A stretch of DNA of 37,822 nucleotides from Candidatus Erginobacter occultus (GCA_030765265.1 JAVCCZ010000111.1:1-37822); one strand, 5' to 3'. Positions 26,702 to 35,079 are shown, numbered from the stretch's first letter. Translations and numbers: made by a program. The notes: a model not told the origin generated them from the letters alone.

Positions 26702-27526
26702 TCAGAAATCGACCCGGAGAGGCTTCTTCAGCAGGAGTCCGAAGACCAGGGCGAGGACGAAGTAGACGATCGACCAGTGGGTCCTAAACCAGAGGAAGGG
26801 GACTTCCCGGGCGGGATAATCGATCCGGATGGAGCGGAATGGACTTTCGGCGGGGACGGCCGGGCCGCCGGGGTAGAGGAGGGACTGGCCGAAGGAAGGC
26901 CGGCCGGCCTGGGGATAGATCCGCTCAAGGACCGGGTCGGCCCGCAACGGGAACCCAACTTCCGCTCCCCCGGCCCGGAAGTCCAGGGGGTAGTCGCCCT
27001 CCTTCTCCACCCGCAGCCGCCAGGCCGCTTCCCCGATGGCCCCCATCCGCACCGGAGGGGTCTCCACCTTCACCCCCGGGGAGGACAGGAGCGACGGGTC
27101 CAGGGCCAGGAGATCGGACCCGGGTTCAAAGACAGCGGCGGCGTTGACCGCCTCCCCCGGTCCCGGCGGCCGGTAACCGTAATAAAGCTGCATCTGGATA
27201 CAGAGCAGTCCGATCGGGATGATAATCACAACCACGGGGGGTAGAGCGTAAGTCATATATCTGCCCACACCGGCCATCACCAGACCGAACTGGGCGATGA
27301 TCCTGCCCAGGTTGTCCCGGAAGAGGTAGATCCCGAAGAAGTGTCCGAAGATCCTTTTCTTGGCCCGGGTAATCCCCTCCTGGTTGGAGAATTTTTTGTA
27401 GATCAAGAGGGCGAAGACGGCGGTGACCAGGGCGAGCAGCGCGATCCCGGCCACCGCCGGAAGCCGGCGGAAGGGGGTCAAAACCAGTCCGACCAGAAAA
27501 GTGACAATATCGAAAAAGTAACTCAT
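26702..27526 (-). CDS. Conserved multi-pass membrane protein, possibly DUF106/Oxa1-superfamily-like N-terminal half
   Basis: KKFSNQEGITRAKKRIFGHFFGIYLFRDNLGRIIAQ then paired TMs, a soluble beta-rich segment and a C-terminal TM. Confidence 0.5.
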   Translation of the reverse strand: MSYFFDIVTFLVGLVLTPFRRLPAVAGIALLALVTAVFALLIYKKFSNQEGITRAKKRIFGHFFGIYLFRDNLGRIIAQFGLVMAGVGRYMTYALPPVVVIIIPIGLLCIQMQLYYGYRPPGPGEAVNAAAVFEPGSDLLALDPSLLSSPGVKVETPPVRMGAIGEAAWRLRVEKEGDYPLDFRAGGAEVGFPLRADPVLERIYPQAGRPSFGQSLLYPGGPAVPAESPFRSIRIDYPAREVPFLWFRTHWSIVYFVLALVFGLLLKKPLRVDF

Positions 27527-27650
27527 AATCCATCCCCGCCTGGAAATCGTTAACGCGCTGAGTATACAATATCGCAGACTCCGCCGACTTTTTCAATCCC
27601 ATAATTCTCCTGCCCCTCAAAACGAGAAAACTCCACTTTTAACAAAACCC

Positions 27651-27680
27651 TTGACAGTGCCGGCCCCCGTCACCTATGAT
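27651..27680 (+). promoter_or_regulatory. Candidate promoter TTGACA-N18-TATGAT for the DEAD-box helicase gene
   Basis: TTGACA 27651-27656; TATGAT 27675-27680. Confidence 0.6.
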
Positions 27681-27721
27681 CCCGACCCCGTCAATAAAAA
27701 CTTCCATCTTTAAGGAATACT

Positions 27722-28942
27722 ATGTCGTCTCCCCCTCCCGTAGTGAAAGCTGAATCTTCCCGTCCGAATACCCCCGATGAATCCTCGAACCGGAAACCGG
27801 ACAGCCCGCCGACCTTTACCGGGCTGGGCCTGGGCCAAGAAGCGCTGGATGCGGTCGAGCGGGCCGGATTCTACGGCCCGACCGAGATCCAGGAGAAGTT
27901 CATCCCGGCGGCCCTGACCGGCCGCGACTCCATCGGCCGGGCCCGGACCGGGACCGGCAAGACCGCCGCCTTTCTCCTCCCCCTCTTTCACCGTTTCTTC
28001 TCCGGGGAACCGGTCCGGATGCTGGTCCTGGCCCCGACCCGGGAACTGGCCGAGCAGATCAAGCAGGAAAGCCGGAAGCTCTCCGGAAAGAACCTACCCC
28101 GGGTTCTGGCCGCCTACGGCGGGACCCGGCTCTTCCCCCAGATCGAGGAACTGAAGGAGAAGCCGGAGATCGTGGTCGGCACCCCCGGTCGGCTGATGGA
28201 CCTCGGACAGAGAAAGGCCCTCGACTTCGGCGACTTCCGGATCGTGGTCCTCGACGAGGTCGACCGGATGTTCGATATGGGCTTCCGCCAGGATATCGCC
28301 CGGATTCTCGGACAGTGCCGAAAGCGCGAGCAGACCCTCTTCCTCTCCGCCACACTCCCGCCGGAGATTATGCGGCTGGCCGAGCGATACCTGAAGAACC
28401 CGCTCCGGATCTCGGCGGTAGAAGAGGAGAGTCCTTCGGTGGAGTCGCTGGAGCAGGCCTATTTCATCATCTCCCCCCGGCGGAAGCGGTCGCTTCTGGA
28501 GCGGCTCCTGGAGCGGGAGAAACCGGACCTGGCCCTGATCTTCGTGAGAACCAAGAGGGGGGTGGAGCGGCTGGGGAAGGCCCTGGATAAGAAATACCGC
28601 TCGACCTTCGTCCACGGGGACCTGAGTCAGAAAGAACGGGACCGGGCGGTCAACCGTTTCCGGGAGGGGAAGGTGAAGATCCTGGTCGCGACCGACCTGA
28701 TGGGCCGGGGGATCGACGTCCCCGGGATCACCCATATCATCAACTACGATATCCCGGAGTATCCCGAGGACTACCTCCACCGGGTTGGCCGGGCGGCCCG
28801 GATGGAGGCCAAGGGAAAAGCTTTCACCTTCGTCACCCCGGAGCAGGGCGAGGCCCTGACCAAGATCGAGATCCTCTGCAACCTGATGCTCCCCGAGGAC
28901 CGGATCGAGAACTTCGATACCGGTTTGGAAGAGGAAAGCTGA
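27722..28942 (+). CDS. DEAD-box family ATP-dependent RNA helicase
   Basis: ARTGTGKTAAFLLPL, APTRELAEQ, GTPGRLMD, VLDEVDRMFDMGF, LFLSATLPPE, ATDLMGRGIDVPGITHIINYDIPEYPEDYLHRVGRAAR. Confidence 0.95.
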   Translation: MSSPPPVVKAESSRPNTPDESSNRKPDSPPTFTGLGLGQEALDAVERAGFYGPTEIQEKFIPAALTGRDSIGRARTGTGKTAAFLLPLFHRFFSGEPVRMLVLAPTRELAEQIKQESRKLSGKNLPRVLAAYGGTRLFPQIEELKEKPEIVVGTPGRLMDLGQRKALDFGDFRIVVLDEVDRMFDMGFRQDIARILGQCRKREQTLFLSATLPPEIMRLAERYLKNPLRISAVEEESPSVESLEQAYFIISPRRKRSLLERLLEREKPDLALIFVRTKRGVERLGKALDKKYRSTFVHGDLSQKERDRAVNRFREGKVKILVATDLMGRGIDVPGITHIINYDIPEYPEDYLHRVGRAARMEAKGKAFTFVTPEQGEALTKIEILCNLMLPEDRIENFDTGLEEES

Positions 28943-28943
28943 C

Positions 28944-28967
28944 TGCCCGCCCCTGTGCCCGCCCCTG
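28944..28967 (+). repeat. 12-bp tandem duplication TGCCCGCCCCTG x2 directly after the helicase stop codon
   Basis: Stop TGA 28940-28942; repeat begins 2 nt later. Confidence 0.85.
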
Positions 28968-29041
28968 TGGCAATCCAGTTCGCGCTATCGGCAGTTATCG
29001 ACCCTTGACTGACGTGTCTCGGAAGTAACTTGTGCAACGTT

Positions 29042-29118
29042 ATTGCGAGGAGCAAAGCGACGAAGCAATCTATTCCCTCGCAGTGGATTGAGATTGCTTC
29101 GCTATCGCTCGCAATGAC
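29042..29118. repeat. Interspersed imperfect inverted repeat (ATTGCGAGGAGC..GAAGCAATCT / AGATTGCTTCG..CTCGCAAT)
   Basis: Facing arms 29042-29071 and 29091-29115; related to 1783-1828. Confidence 0.8.
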
Positions 29119-29156
29119 GGTTTACTGCCCATTATTTCTCAACCACGACACTTGCG

Positions 29157-29951
29157 CTAATCATCTCCGGGAACCCCTTCCGAAGCGGAGAACTCTTCCA
29201 GGATCAGGGCGGCGGCCTTGCGGCCGCTCTTCAGCATCCCGCCGAAGATCGGGCCCATCCGGAAGCCCCCGCTGACGTTGTTGGCCGCCATCCCGGAGAC
29301 GTAGAGGCCGGGGCAGAGCTGCTTGGTGTCCCGGACGGTGGACTCCTCTCCCCGCTCCACCCACATCGGGCGTTCGCCCATAATCCCCCCCGACCCGGTG
29401 GCGAGGGCGATTCCGGCCTTCCGGGAGGCGAGGGCGGCGATCTCGCTGGGGTGTCCGGTCCCGTCGAGGACGGCCCGGGAGGTCACCACCAGGGGATCGA
29501 CGTGCATCTCCAGCCGGGTGACCGGGGACCAGTTGATGACCACCCCGGCAACCCGGTCCTCCTTGAAGACGATATCCTCGACGCTGACCGCGTTGAAGAA
29601 GACCGCCCCCGCCCGGCAGGCCCCGAAGACCAGGCCGGCGGCCATCTCCACCGCGTCCACCGTATACCGGCCCTCCCCGCAGAGGCGGGAGCCGATCCCG
29701 AAGTCTTCCAGGATCGGGAGGCTGTCTTCCTGGACCACCACCTCGTTGAAGAGCATCCCCCCGCCCCAGATCCCGCCCCCGGGGGCGAGCTTCCGCTCGA
29801 AGACGGCGACCTTCTTCCCGGCCGCGGCCAGGTCGCGGGCGGCCACCATCCCCGAGGGACCGGCCCCCACCACCGCCACGTCAATCGCGAGATGTTCGCG
29901 GAGCTTTTCAAAGAAACGTTCGACAATCGCCAGGGAAATCTTTTCTTCCAT
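29157..29951 (-). CDS. thi4: Thiamine thiazole synthase family protein Thi4 (sulfide-dependent type by residue identity)
   Basis: [95 protein letters not shown]. Confidence 0.93.
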   Translation of the reverse strand: MEEKISLAIVERFFEKLREHLAIDVAVVGAGPSGMVAARDLAAAGKKVAVFERKLAPGGGIWGGGMLFNEVVVQEDSLPILEDFGIGSRLCGEGRYTVDAVEMAAGLVFGACRAGAVFFNAVSVEDIVFKEDRVAGVVINWSPVTRLEMHVDPLVVTSRAVLDGTGHPSEIAALASRKAGIALATGSGGIMGERPMWVERGEESTVRDTKQLCPGLYVSGMAANNVSGGFRMGPIFGGMLKSGRKAAALILEEFSASEGVPGDD

Positions 29952-29957
29952 ATTCTT

Positions 29958-30268
29958 TCTCCAGTGCCCCGGGCTTGCGCCCGAGGCTAATTTAGTTTCG
30001 CCCCCTGCGGGGGCTCGATCGAAGCCGCGGTAACTTTAGGCACTTCGAACTTTAGGCACTTTAAACTTCTTCTGTGTCGTCCCTGGTGGTGACTTCTTTT
30101 ATCCCGCTTCCCAAATCGCATACTCCACCGTGGTAAGCCCATAGCTAATTTGTCCGAGCATATCAACTCTCGGATCAGCCCGCGCAGCGGGCGATACATT
30201 TTTAGCCACGGGCGTCAGCCCGTGAATGATAGGAACAAAACAAAATAATGAACCCCCGCAGGGGGTGA
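29958..30268. repeat. Intergenic region rich in GC palindromes
   Basis: CCCCGGGCTTGCGCCCGAGG, GCCCCCTGCGGGGGC, GCCCGCGCAGCGGGC, CACGGGCGTCAGCCCGTG, ACCCCCGCAGGGGGT. Confidence 0.75.
30031..30069 (-). repeat. Short-period array (minus strand AAGTTTAAAGTGCCTAAAGTTCGAAGTGCCTAAAGTTA)
   Basis: ACTTTAGGCACTT repeated twice, flanked by GAACTTT/AAACTT units. Confidence 0.8.
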
Positions 30269-30361
30269 CACATTCGACCAATTTATGTTATTTCCTAATT
30301 CAATCGCTGTCTATCGCTGGGTAAACAGCCGGTATTACAACAATCCTGATATTAATTCAGG

Positions 30362-31273
30362 TCAGGATATCGCGACCATCGCCTCGACGGCTTTCAGCGC
30401 CTGGAGGCGGATCTCCTCGGGGACGGTAACCGGGTAGCGCATCTCCTCCAGCGACCAGAGAACTTTCTCCAGGGTGACCTTCTTCATATTCGGGCAGACC
30501 AGGCGGTCCGAGGCGGGGTAAAACTTCTTCCCCGGGTTCTCCCGCCGGAGCCGGACCGTCATATCGACCTCGGTCCCGACGATGAACTCCTTCTGCCCGC
30601 TCTCCCGCGCCAGCTTCACCATCCCCGAGGTGGAGAGGACCCGGTCGGCCTCGGCGATCACTTCCGGGGTGCATTCCGGGTGGACCATCACCACCGCGCC
30701 GGGGTGGAGTTCCCGCGCCCGGCGGATGGCGGAGGGCTCCAGCAACCGGTGGGTCGGACAGTAGCCCGGATAGAGAATCAGCCGCCGGCCGGTCTCTTTC
30801 ATCGCCCAGTCGCCGAGAAACCGGTCGGGGACGAAGATAATCTCCTTCTCCCGGGGGATGGAATTGATCACCGCCGGGGCGTTGGCCGAAGTACAGCAGA
30901 GGTCGGCCTCGGCCTTGACCGCGGCCGTCGAATTGACGTAGGCAACCACCACCGCGCCGGGGTGTTTTTTCTTGAAGGCCCGGAGCCGCTCGGCCGGGAG
31001 CATATCGGCCATCGGGCAGCCGGCGTCCGGTTCCGGAATGAGGACGGTCTTCTCCGGCGCCAGGATGGCGGCGGTCTCGGCCATAAAGTAAACCCCGCAG
31101 AAGACGATAGTCCCGGCGCCGGAGGCCGCCGCCTGCCGGCTCAAGCCGAGGGAATCCCCGAGGAAATCGGCGATCTCCTGGACTTCCTCAACCTGGTAAT
31201 TATGGACCAGGATAACGGCGTCGCGGCGGCGCTTCAGCTCTCCGATTCGCTCGATCAGCGCCCGGTCGCTCAC
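30362..31273 (-). CDS. nadA: Quinolinate synthase NadA
   Basis: ILVHNYQVEEVQEIADFLGDSLGLSRQAA, VFCGVYFMAETAAIL, CCTSANA, VMVHPECTPEVI, VCPNMKKVTLEKV; Fe-S Cys present. Confidence 0.95.
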   Translation of the reverse strand: MSDRALIERIGELKRRRDAVILVHNYQVEEVQEIADFLGDSLGLSRQAAASGAGTIVFCGVYFMAETAAILAPEKTVLIPEPDAGCPMADMLPAERLRAFKKKHPGAVVVAYVNSTAAVKAEADLCCTSANAPAVINSIPREKEIIFVPDRFLGDWAMKETGRRLILYPGYCPTHRLLEPSAIRRARELHPGAVVMVHPECTPEVIAEADRVLSTSGMVKLARESGQKEFIVGTEVDMTVRLRRENPGKKFYPASDRLVCPNMKKVTLEKVLWSLEEMRYPVTVPEEIRLQALKAVEAMVAIS

Positions 31274-31695
31274 CCCTCCCGGCCCCCCGCTTCCTCGCTC
31301 TTCCCCGCCGCGGAACCCTGTTTCTTCCGGTAATCATCGATCGCCGCCTTCAGGGCTTCCTCGCCGAGCATCGAGCAGTGCATCTTGGCCGGGGGGAGGC
31401 CGTCGAGGGCGGAGGCCACCTCCTTATTCGAGATGGCGATCGCCTCGTCGAGGGTCTTGCCCTTGGCCAGCTCGGTGACCATCGAACTGGTGGCGATCGC
31501 CGCCCCGCAGCCGAAAGTCTGGAAGCGGGCGTCGGCGATCCGGTCGTCGGCCACCTTGATGTAGAGCTTCATCACGTCCCCGCAGACCGGGTTGCCGACC
31601 GTTCCCACACCGTCGGGGTTTTCGATCTTGCCCACGTTGCGGGGGTGATGGAAGTGATCCATCACTTTTTCGCTGTAATCAGTCTGACCGCTCAT
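31270..31695 (-). CDS. iscU: Fe-S cluster scaffold protein NifU/IscU-like
   Basis: YSEKVMDHFHHPRNVGKI, VGNPVCGDVMKLYIKV, TFGCGAAIATSSMVTEL, PPAKMHCSMLGEEAL. Confidence 0.95.
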   Translation of the reverse strand: MSGQTDYSEKVMDHFHHPRNVGKIENPDGVGTVGNPVCGDVMKLYIKVADDRIADARFQTFGCGAAIATSSMVTELAKGKTLDEAIAISNKEVASALDGLPPAKMHCSMLGEEALKAAIDDYRKKQGSAAGKSEEAGGREG

Positions 31696-32882
31696 CGTTT
31701 ATCTCCTTGGGATTCGGCAGGTTCCGGTTCAAAGAAGGGGGACATCTCCCGCAGACGCTTCACCACCGGGACCAGGGCGTCGACGGTGAAGAGGATATCT
31801 TCCAGGGTGTTTTCCCGGCCGAGCGAGAAACGGACCGAACCCTGGGCCAGGGCCGCTTCCACCCCCATCGCGGAGAGAACGTGGGAGGGGGCGAGTTCGC
31901 CCGAGGTGCAGGCGGAGCCGGTGGCGGCGGCGATCCCCTGCTCCTCCAGCCCGAGGAGGATCCCTTCGCCCTCGACGTACTCGAAGGATAGGTTGACGGT
32001 GTTGGGGAGGCGCAAGCCCGGGGCGCCGTTCAGTTTAACCCGGGGAATCCTCTCCGAGATCCCGGAGCAGAGCTGGTCCCGCAGGAGACGGAGCCGGTCG
32101 GACTCACTCTCCAAATTCTCCACCGCCAGCCGGCAGGCCGCCCCGAAGCCGACGATTCCGGCCAGGTTCTCGGTCCCCGGGCGCTTTCCCCGCTCGTGGT
32201 GGCCGCCGTAGGTCAGCGGCCGGACCCGGACCCCCTTGCGGATATAGAGCGCCCCCACACCCTGGGGGCCGTAAACCTTGTGACCGGAAAGCGACATCAG
32301 GTCGACCCCCATCTCCTCCACCGAGAGGGGGATCTTACCCAGACCCTGGATAGCGTCGGTGTGGAAGGGTATCTTCCGGTCCCGGGCGATCCGGCCGATC
32401 TCGGTGATCGGCTGGATCACGCCGGTCTCGTTGTTGGCGGTCATCACCGAGATCAAGATCGTCGCCGGGCGGATCGCCTCTTCGAGTTCTCCCGGATCGA
32501 CCAGCCCCTCCCGGCTGACCGGGAGGTAGGTGACGGAGAACCCCTCCTTCTCCAGGAACCGGCAGGCGGCGAGGACGGCGGGATGCTCGATCGCCGAAGT
32601 GATGATGTGATCCCCCTTCGAGCGGTAGGCGTAGGCGATCCCCTGGACGGCCAGGTTGTCGGCCTCCGTCCCCCCCCCGGTGAAGACGATCTCCTCCGGC
32701 CGGGCCCCGACGGCCTCGGCCACCCGCTCCCGGCCGGCCTCCAGCCGCTTTCTCGCCGTCCGGCCGAGAAAGTGGACGCTGGAAGGGTTGCCGGAGATGT
32801 TTTCGTAGATTTCGGTCATCGCCGCCAGGACTTCCGCCCGCAGCGGCGTGGTGGCGTTGTGGTCAAGATAGATAGTTTTCAT
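31692..32882 (-). CDS. nifS: Cysteine desulfurase NifS/IscS-like
   Basis: IYLDHNATTPLRAEVL, FTGGGTEADNLA, SLSGHKVYGPQGVGALYI, HHERGKRPGTENLAGI, ATGSACTSGELAPSHVL. Confidence 0.96.
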   Translation of the reverse strand: MKTIYLDHNATTPLRAEVLAAMTEIYENISGNPSSVHFLGRTARKRLEAGRERVAEAVGARPEEIVFTGGGTEADNLAVQGIAYAYRSKGDHIITSAIEHPAVLAACRFLEKEGFSVTYLPVSREGLVDPGELEEAIRPATILISVMTANNETGVIQPITEIGRIARDRKIPFHTDAIQGLGKIPLSVEEMGVDLMSLSGHKVYGPQGVGALYIRKGVRVRPLTYGGHHERGKRPGTENLAGIVGFGAACRLAVENLESESDRLRLLRDQLCSGISERIPRVKLNGAPGLRLPNTVNLSFEYVEGEGILLGLEEQGIAAATGSACTSGELAPSHVLSAMGVEAALAQGSVRFSLGRENTLEDILFTVDALVPVVKRLREMSPFFEPEPAESQGDKR

Positions 32883-32903
32883 ATTTTCCCAAAGTCGGAC
32901 GTT

Positions 32904-32953
32904 TCGGACTGCTCACTGCTTACTGCTCACTGATTACCATCCCCCATTCCCTA
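32904..32953 (-). repeat. Micro-array starting at the ferredoxin stop codon (minus: TAGGGAATGGGGGATGGTAATCAGTGAGCAGTAAGCAGTGAGCAGTCCGA)
   Basis: Contains the exact 30-nt copy of 20628-20657. Confidence 0.9.
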
Positions 32954-33357
32954 AAAATGCACTTCCATCGCCTGCATCGGGCAGGCGGGGATGCAGAGTT
33001 CGCAGCCGATACAGGCGTTCTTGTCGAACTTCACTTCCCGGGTCTCCGGGTCGCGGGTCAGGGCGTCGGTGGGGCAGATGGTGACGCAGGCCCGCAATGG
33101 TTGCAGCGATCGGCGTTGCGGGTCACGTCCTGGCTGAGCGGCTGGACGGTGACCTGGAGACTCTTCAAGTACTCGATCGCTTCCCGGTAATCCTTGTTCC
33201 GGCCCTTGAGTCCGAGGACCATAATCCCCACCTGGCGGGGGGTGATCGAGGCCTTGAGGATGTTGCACTCCAGGCCGTATTTCAAGACCAGCCGGCTCAT
33301 CACCGGTTCCCCGACCAGGTCCTTGGGGAAGTGAAGAACTATCCTTTTCGAAACCAT
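32951..33357 (-). pseudogene. NIL-domain 4Fe-4S ferredoxin (MA1822-like) split by an apparent 1-nt frameshift near 33091
   Basis: ORF 33357 down encodes NIL domain ending ..RCNHCG; ORF 32951-33268 continues ..ACVTICPTDALTRDPETREVKFDKNACIGCELCIPACPMQAMEVHF. Adding one G to the GGG run (minus strand) restores CNHCGACVTICPTDAL. Confidence 0.85.
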
Positions 33358-33370
33358 TTCTTCTCCACGG

Positions 33371-33535
33371 ATTACTCAGATTACCCGGATTGATCCCCCG
33401 CCTCGCCCCCTATTATTATTAACCACGAATTCTCGCTAATCTTCGCAAATCTTACCCCCGCCTCGCCCCCTTTGTTAACTTCGAACTTCGAACTTTGAAC
33501 TTTAAACTTTGAACTTCTTTCCCCATTCCCTATTC
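33371..33535 (-). repeat. Composite of short-period arrays between DUF39 stop codon and NIL-ferredoxin start
   Basis: Minus strand: GGGAATA GGGAATG GGGAAAG; GTTCAAA GTTTAAA GTTCAAA GTTCGAA GTTCGAA GTT; GGGGGCGAGGCGGGGG x2; AATCCGGGT AATCTGAGT AATCC. Confidence 0.85.
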
Positions 33536-34741
33536 CCCGCCTATCGGCCGTTCTTTTAACGGGCGATAGGTGTACCCGGAGCCGGGGCCGGGGAATTCGG
33601 CCACCCGTTCGGTCAGGAAAAAATCTCCCTTTGCGATCCAGCCTTTCAGGATTTCGGCGATCTCCCGGGCCCGGGGGTAACTGGAGAGGGAGGCGGTCGG
33701 CACTTCCCGCTTCTGGACCCGGATCGTCCCGCTCTTCAGTTCCTCGTAGCTGACCCGGGCCAGGACGGCCGAGCGGCCCTGGGGATAATCCCGGCTGTAA
33801 TCGACCACCCTGGTCGTCAGGTCCCGGTCCTTGAGCGCGGCGTAGCGGCAGACGTCTTCGTTGAGAATCGGGATCGGCACCCCCACCCCCACCGCCAGGG
33901 TGGCCCCGTAACCAGTGAAACTTGCCCCCTTGAGCCACTTTGGAGACATCTGTTTCAGATCGCCGATCAGGGCGGCGGTCCCCGCCGGCGCCGCCGGGAC
34001 ACCGCGCTCGTCGGTCTCGACCGCGGTATTGTGTTGGGTCCCCCACCAGGCGATGTAGCCGACCCCGCCGCCGAGAAATACCCGGGTCCCGATCCCCAGG
34101 GTACGGAAGAAAGGATCCTTGAGCAGGGGGGAAAGCTGCCCGGCGCTGCAGTAATTGGCGTTGCCCAGGTCCGGCTTCAAAATCCCCATATAGGTATAGA
34201 TCAGGCGGTCGGAGAGGTTGACCGCGACGTTGTAGTTCTGATAGAGGTTGCGGGGGTTGAAGAGGATCGCCTGGTTGAAGTCCCGGATATTGACCTGGAC
34301 GGCCAGCTCCTTGCGGGGGTAGCAGTCGGTGCCGTAAGCGTGGGCGATAAAGGGGAGGTCCTTTCCCGCCGCCAGGTCCTCGATCACGTGGCCGCCGCCG
34401 TAGGGAAACCGGCCGGGGTAGATCATATTCCGGGGGTCGGTCTCCGGGAGGGCCCCGGCCCCGATGATGAAATCCCCGGCGGCCAGACCGGTATAGACCG
34501 GGACATCGTTGAGGGTCGCCTTTCCTCCCCCCAGCTTCATCTTCGGCTTCCCCTGGCCGAGATTGAAGTAGGCGCCGGAAGAGCACATCGGCCCCATCGT
34601 CCCGGTGGTGACCACGTCCACCTCCCGGGCGGCTTTCCGGATCCCGCCCTCCTCCACCCGGTCGATCAGCTCCTCGGCGGTGACCACCACCACCTTCCCC
34701 GACTTGATCCGGGCGTTGATTTCGGCGATCGTCCTGGTCAT
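33530..34741 (-). CDS. DUF39 homocysteine biosynthesis protein (MA1821-type, L-aspartate semialdehyde sulfurtransferase family)
   Basis: TRTIAEINARIKSGKVVVVTAEELID, VVTTGTMGPMCSSGAYFNLGQGKPKMKLGGGKATLNDVPVYTGLAAGDFIIGA, HAYGTDCYPRKELAV, FLGGGVGYIAWWGTQHN. Confidence 0.92.
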   Translation of the reverse strand: MTRTIAEINARIKSGKVVVVTAEELIDRVEEGGIRKAAREVDVVTTGTMGPMCSSGAYFNLGQGKPKMKLGGGKATLNDVPVYTGLAAGDFIIGAGALPETDPRNMIYPGRFPYGGGHVIEDLAAGKDLPFIAHAYGTDCYPRKELAVQVNIRDFNQAILFNPRNLYQNYNVAVNLSDRLIYTYMGILKPDLGNANYCSAGQLSPLLKDPFFRTLGIGTRVFLGGGVGYIAWWGTQHNTAVETDERGVPAAPAGTAALIGDLKQMSPKWLKGASFTGYGATLAVGVGVPIPILNEDVCRYAALKDRDLTTRVVDYSRDYPQGRSAVLARVSYEELKSGTIRVQKREVPTASLSSYPRAREIAEILKGWIAKGDFFLTERVAEFPGPGSGYTYRPLKERPIGGE

Positions 34742-35079
34742 CTCTGTCCTTCCCCGGCGGACTTCTCCCGGGTGTAAACCGGGCAGGTCTCCTTCCGCGG
34801 ACCGCATTTTTTCAGGTCCCAGCAGCGCTTCCGATCGAGAGCCGCGCGGACCCCGGCGATATTCAGCCTCTGCTCCCCGAGCAGGAGCTTGATCTCCTTG
34901 AGGCGTTCCAGGTCAAGATAGGAGTAGCTGCGGTTCTTCCCCCGGCGGGCCGGGGAGATCAGCCCCTTCTTCTCCCAGAGCCTCAACGTGGCCGGGGTGA
35001 CCCCGATCATCTCCGCTACCACCCCGATCGAGAAGAGGGGCCGGCGGCCGCCGGCGGCTGGCTTGGCTGGTAATTTCAT
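34738..35079 (-). CDS. MerR-family transcriptional regulator with C-terminal CysX motif
   Basis: LFSIGVVAEMIGVTPATLRLWEKKGLISPARRGKNRSYSYLDLERLKEI; C-terminal CWDLKKCGPRKETCPVY; 4-nt overlap with DUF39 gene. Confidence 0.9.
   Translation of the reverse strand: MKLPAKPAAGGRRPLFSIGVVAEMIGVTPATLRLWEKKGLISPARRGKNRSYSYLDLERLKEIKLLLGEQRLNIAGVRAALDRKRCWDLKKCGPRKETCPVYTREKSAGEGQR

Noticed and set aside
29030-29275. Small ORF NVIARSKATKQSI... and similar small ORFs (SSKFKVQSSKFEV, IPISIPIAIEIKRYG, SDCSLLTAHC)
   Set aside because: Translations of interspersed or short-period intergenic repeats, not genes; treated as repeat evidence.
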